Source: Panicum virgatum
Lineage: Eukaryota; Streptophyta; Magnoliopsida; Poales; Poaceae
NCBI RefSeq assembly: GCF_016808335.1
Contig: NC_053139.1
Location: 41,908,464-41,972,463, forward strand
Direction of reading: 5' to 3'
DNA: 64,000 nt
Within the stretch, counting starts at the first letter, position 1. Each line of letters begins with the position of its first letter. A program made the position numbers and the translations under genes. The notes beneath the pieces were generated by a model that searched no databases, was not told the origin of the DNA, and saw only the letters and a list, made by a program, of their open reading frames with translations. Positions 62,365-64,000 of this stretch are shown here, piece after piece.

Positions 62365-64000
62365 AAAAATACAGAAGCTAGCGCACATGGGCCGTGATCC
62401 ACTTTTGTTTGGAGTTATCAAGCAGTCATTATTCTTGCAACAACAAAAAAAGAAGATAACTTTGATGTACTTGCAAAATAAAATGTTTGGTATGCTTGTG
62501 TGGAACCCCAGAAGTAAGAAAAAGGAAATTACATTGTTTGAGCTTAGGCAATTATAAATCATTTTTCATGCAAATATACCTGAAAACTGACCACTGATTA
62601 TTGCATACAGAAAAATGAATTGTTGCTTACCACAACGGCTTGCTTGTTATTCTACGAGACTAAAACCTACAAATCACACTCTAGCATAGACAGACTGTGA
62701 TCCACTTTTGTTGAAGCTATATATAAACATACTTGAATGTAGTGTGGCATGTGGGGGTATTGCTTCTATTTCCATGTATCTAGTGTGTGAAAACACCCCC
62801 CTTGTGGCGGGATACAGTCAAGTTTGGGAATCACCAAATTCGGAAGATGCTGCCCATTCCCCCAAAATCCTACGCTTCCAGACCACTAACCCACGTATTA
62901 TTGTGGGTGTGAGAGAAAAAAATAGCAGCACCCCTAATTCTCTGCTTTGAGGCCACACATCCCCCGAATCCTAAACAAATTCTAGGTGCTGCTGTTGGTA
63001 TGCTGAAAAATCACCCCCTCTGATTATGAACCTACACTTCCGCTGCATCAAACCCTAGAATATAAACTGCACAAATCAAAAATCATATGTGGGGGGGGGG
63101 TGCGAGCTAAAACAATCATCACTCCAAACGCAATGCAGAGCCTGAACCCAAAAAAATGCAGGGGCTTCCGTGGGCAGAGGGTTGGGGAATGGAGAGAGGG
63201 GGGAGACTCACTTAGCCTGCCGTCTGAGATTTCCACTCGCCGCACGCACGTATGCTCCAGCACAGGGGAATGCCTCTGATCGCTCGCCGCTAAAATCCAC
63301 AAAACCATAGCACATCAGACAAAAGCGCGGCGGATAGGGGGGAGCATCGATTAGGGACAAACAGGGGGAGCCGTGGGGCTTCAATGCGTGCGCGGGGGGG
63401 ACAAGAGGTGGGAATGCACACCTTGACCTGATCCAGTGATTCCCGCGCACGAGCGACCCCCCTCCTCTCACTGGTCGGCGCAAAAATGAGACCAAAAACC
63501 CCATCAGAGAAGCATCAGAAAAGGGGCGAATGCGCGTGTGTGTTTGGGGATGAATCGCTCACCCTCGCCGAGGGTACTGCACCGCGGGATTCAGCTGGGC
63601 GCCATGGCGACGGGGAGCGAGAATTGGGAGGAGGAATCACCGGGCGATTGCGAAGAGAGGAACGAACCCTAGAGAGAGAGGGGTTGAAGGAAATGAACAG
63701 GCACGCGTCCTGATGTTTTGAATAAATTTCTTCACGCCCTCCTCCCTTCTGGAATATGGGGACCATCCCAGTCAGGTGCCGCTCGTGCGTCCGGGGGCCC
63801 TCTGTGTCGTTGGATTGAACGTGGACGCTGGATGAAAGCGGCCGTGCGGTCGGACAATCGTACGGCCAGCTGTATTGGAGTCATTACCATAAACAAAACG
63901 GTGGGGCTGCCGCGGGGGAATACGACCCCATAAAAAACGGAATACATGAATACAAGGAGAGAGGGTGCTGGCACATATCGAGACGGCGAAACCTGCGGCT
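62365..64000. repeat. direct repeat copy 2 (matches 48601-50234; continues past the window)
   Basis: It is collinear with copy 1 to the last base of the window. I see only about four to six substitutions but around twenty single-base length differences, mostly in homopolymers. The Ulp1-like coding exons that lie left of copy 1 are absent here; the 146-bp tandem array takes their place. Confidence 0.88.

Overview
This window is nuclear DNA of a grass, probably a panicoid. The protein families (a plant U5 snRNP 40 kDa protein, a plant SEC61-gamma), GC-rich genes with GC-poor surroundings, and a dense nest of grass-type LTR retrotransposons all point that way. Four host genes can be supported: a multi-pass membrane protein (8216-9109, +), the U5 snRNP WD40 protein SNRNP40 (11574-12608, -), a small secreted cysteine/proline-rich protein (51435-51914, -) and SEC61-gamma (61273-61588, -, with a one-base frameshift that may be an assembly error). 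A frameshifted fragment of the diphthamide gene DPH1 lies at 17816-18385. Almost everything else is mobile DNA.

Layout. 1-1089: 3' part of a Tekay-like LTR. 2030-6607: a complete hAT transposon whose six-exon transposase gene reads open for 975 codons; a 561-bp deletion derivative of the same family sits at 50369-50929 with a perfect 8-bp target duplication. 6608-11573: small MITEs and hairpins around the membrane-protein gene. 11574 to about 16200: SNRNP40, whose inferred long first intron holds an RTE LINE with a perfect 20-bp target duplication. 16421-19718: a duplicated intergenic block, an L1-like tail, the DPH1 fragment and a partial ORF.

19719-42997 is a stack of three truncated LTR retrotransposons, all coding on the minus strand: a gag-less Sirevirus with an env-like gene and an array of short palindromes (19719-26236); a Tat-lineage Ty3/gypsy element carrying a spliced antisense plant-mobile-domain gene (26237-37856); and a second Tat/RIRE2-like element interrupted by the first (37857-42997). 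The outer halves of these elements are missing, so large deletions followed the nesting.

43027-50234 is the remains of a transposon that carried a Ulp1-type SUMO-protease gene (minus strand), split by a solo LTR (43451-44835). Its 5' part recurs as a direct repeat at 62365-64000. Between them lie the secreted-protein gene and an L1-like retroposon (52661-58322), into which a 3.5-kb Tekay-type solo LTR (53384-56910) inserted.

The two copies of the 1.6-kb direct repeat differ mainly by one-base indels in homopolymers, so single-base frameshifts in this window should be treated with suspicion. No tRNA, rRNA or CRISPR array was seen.
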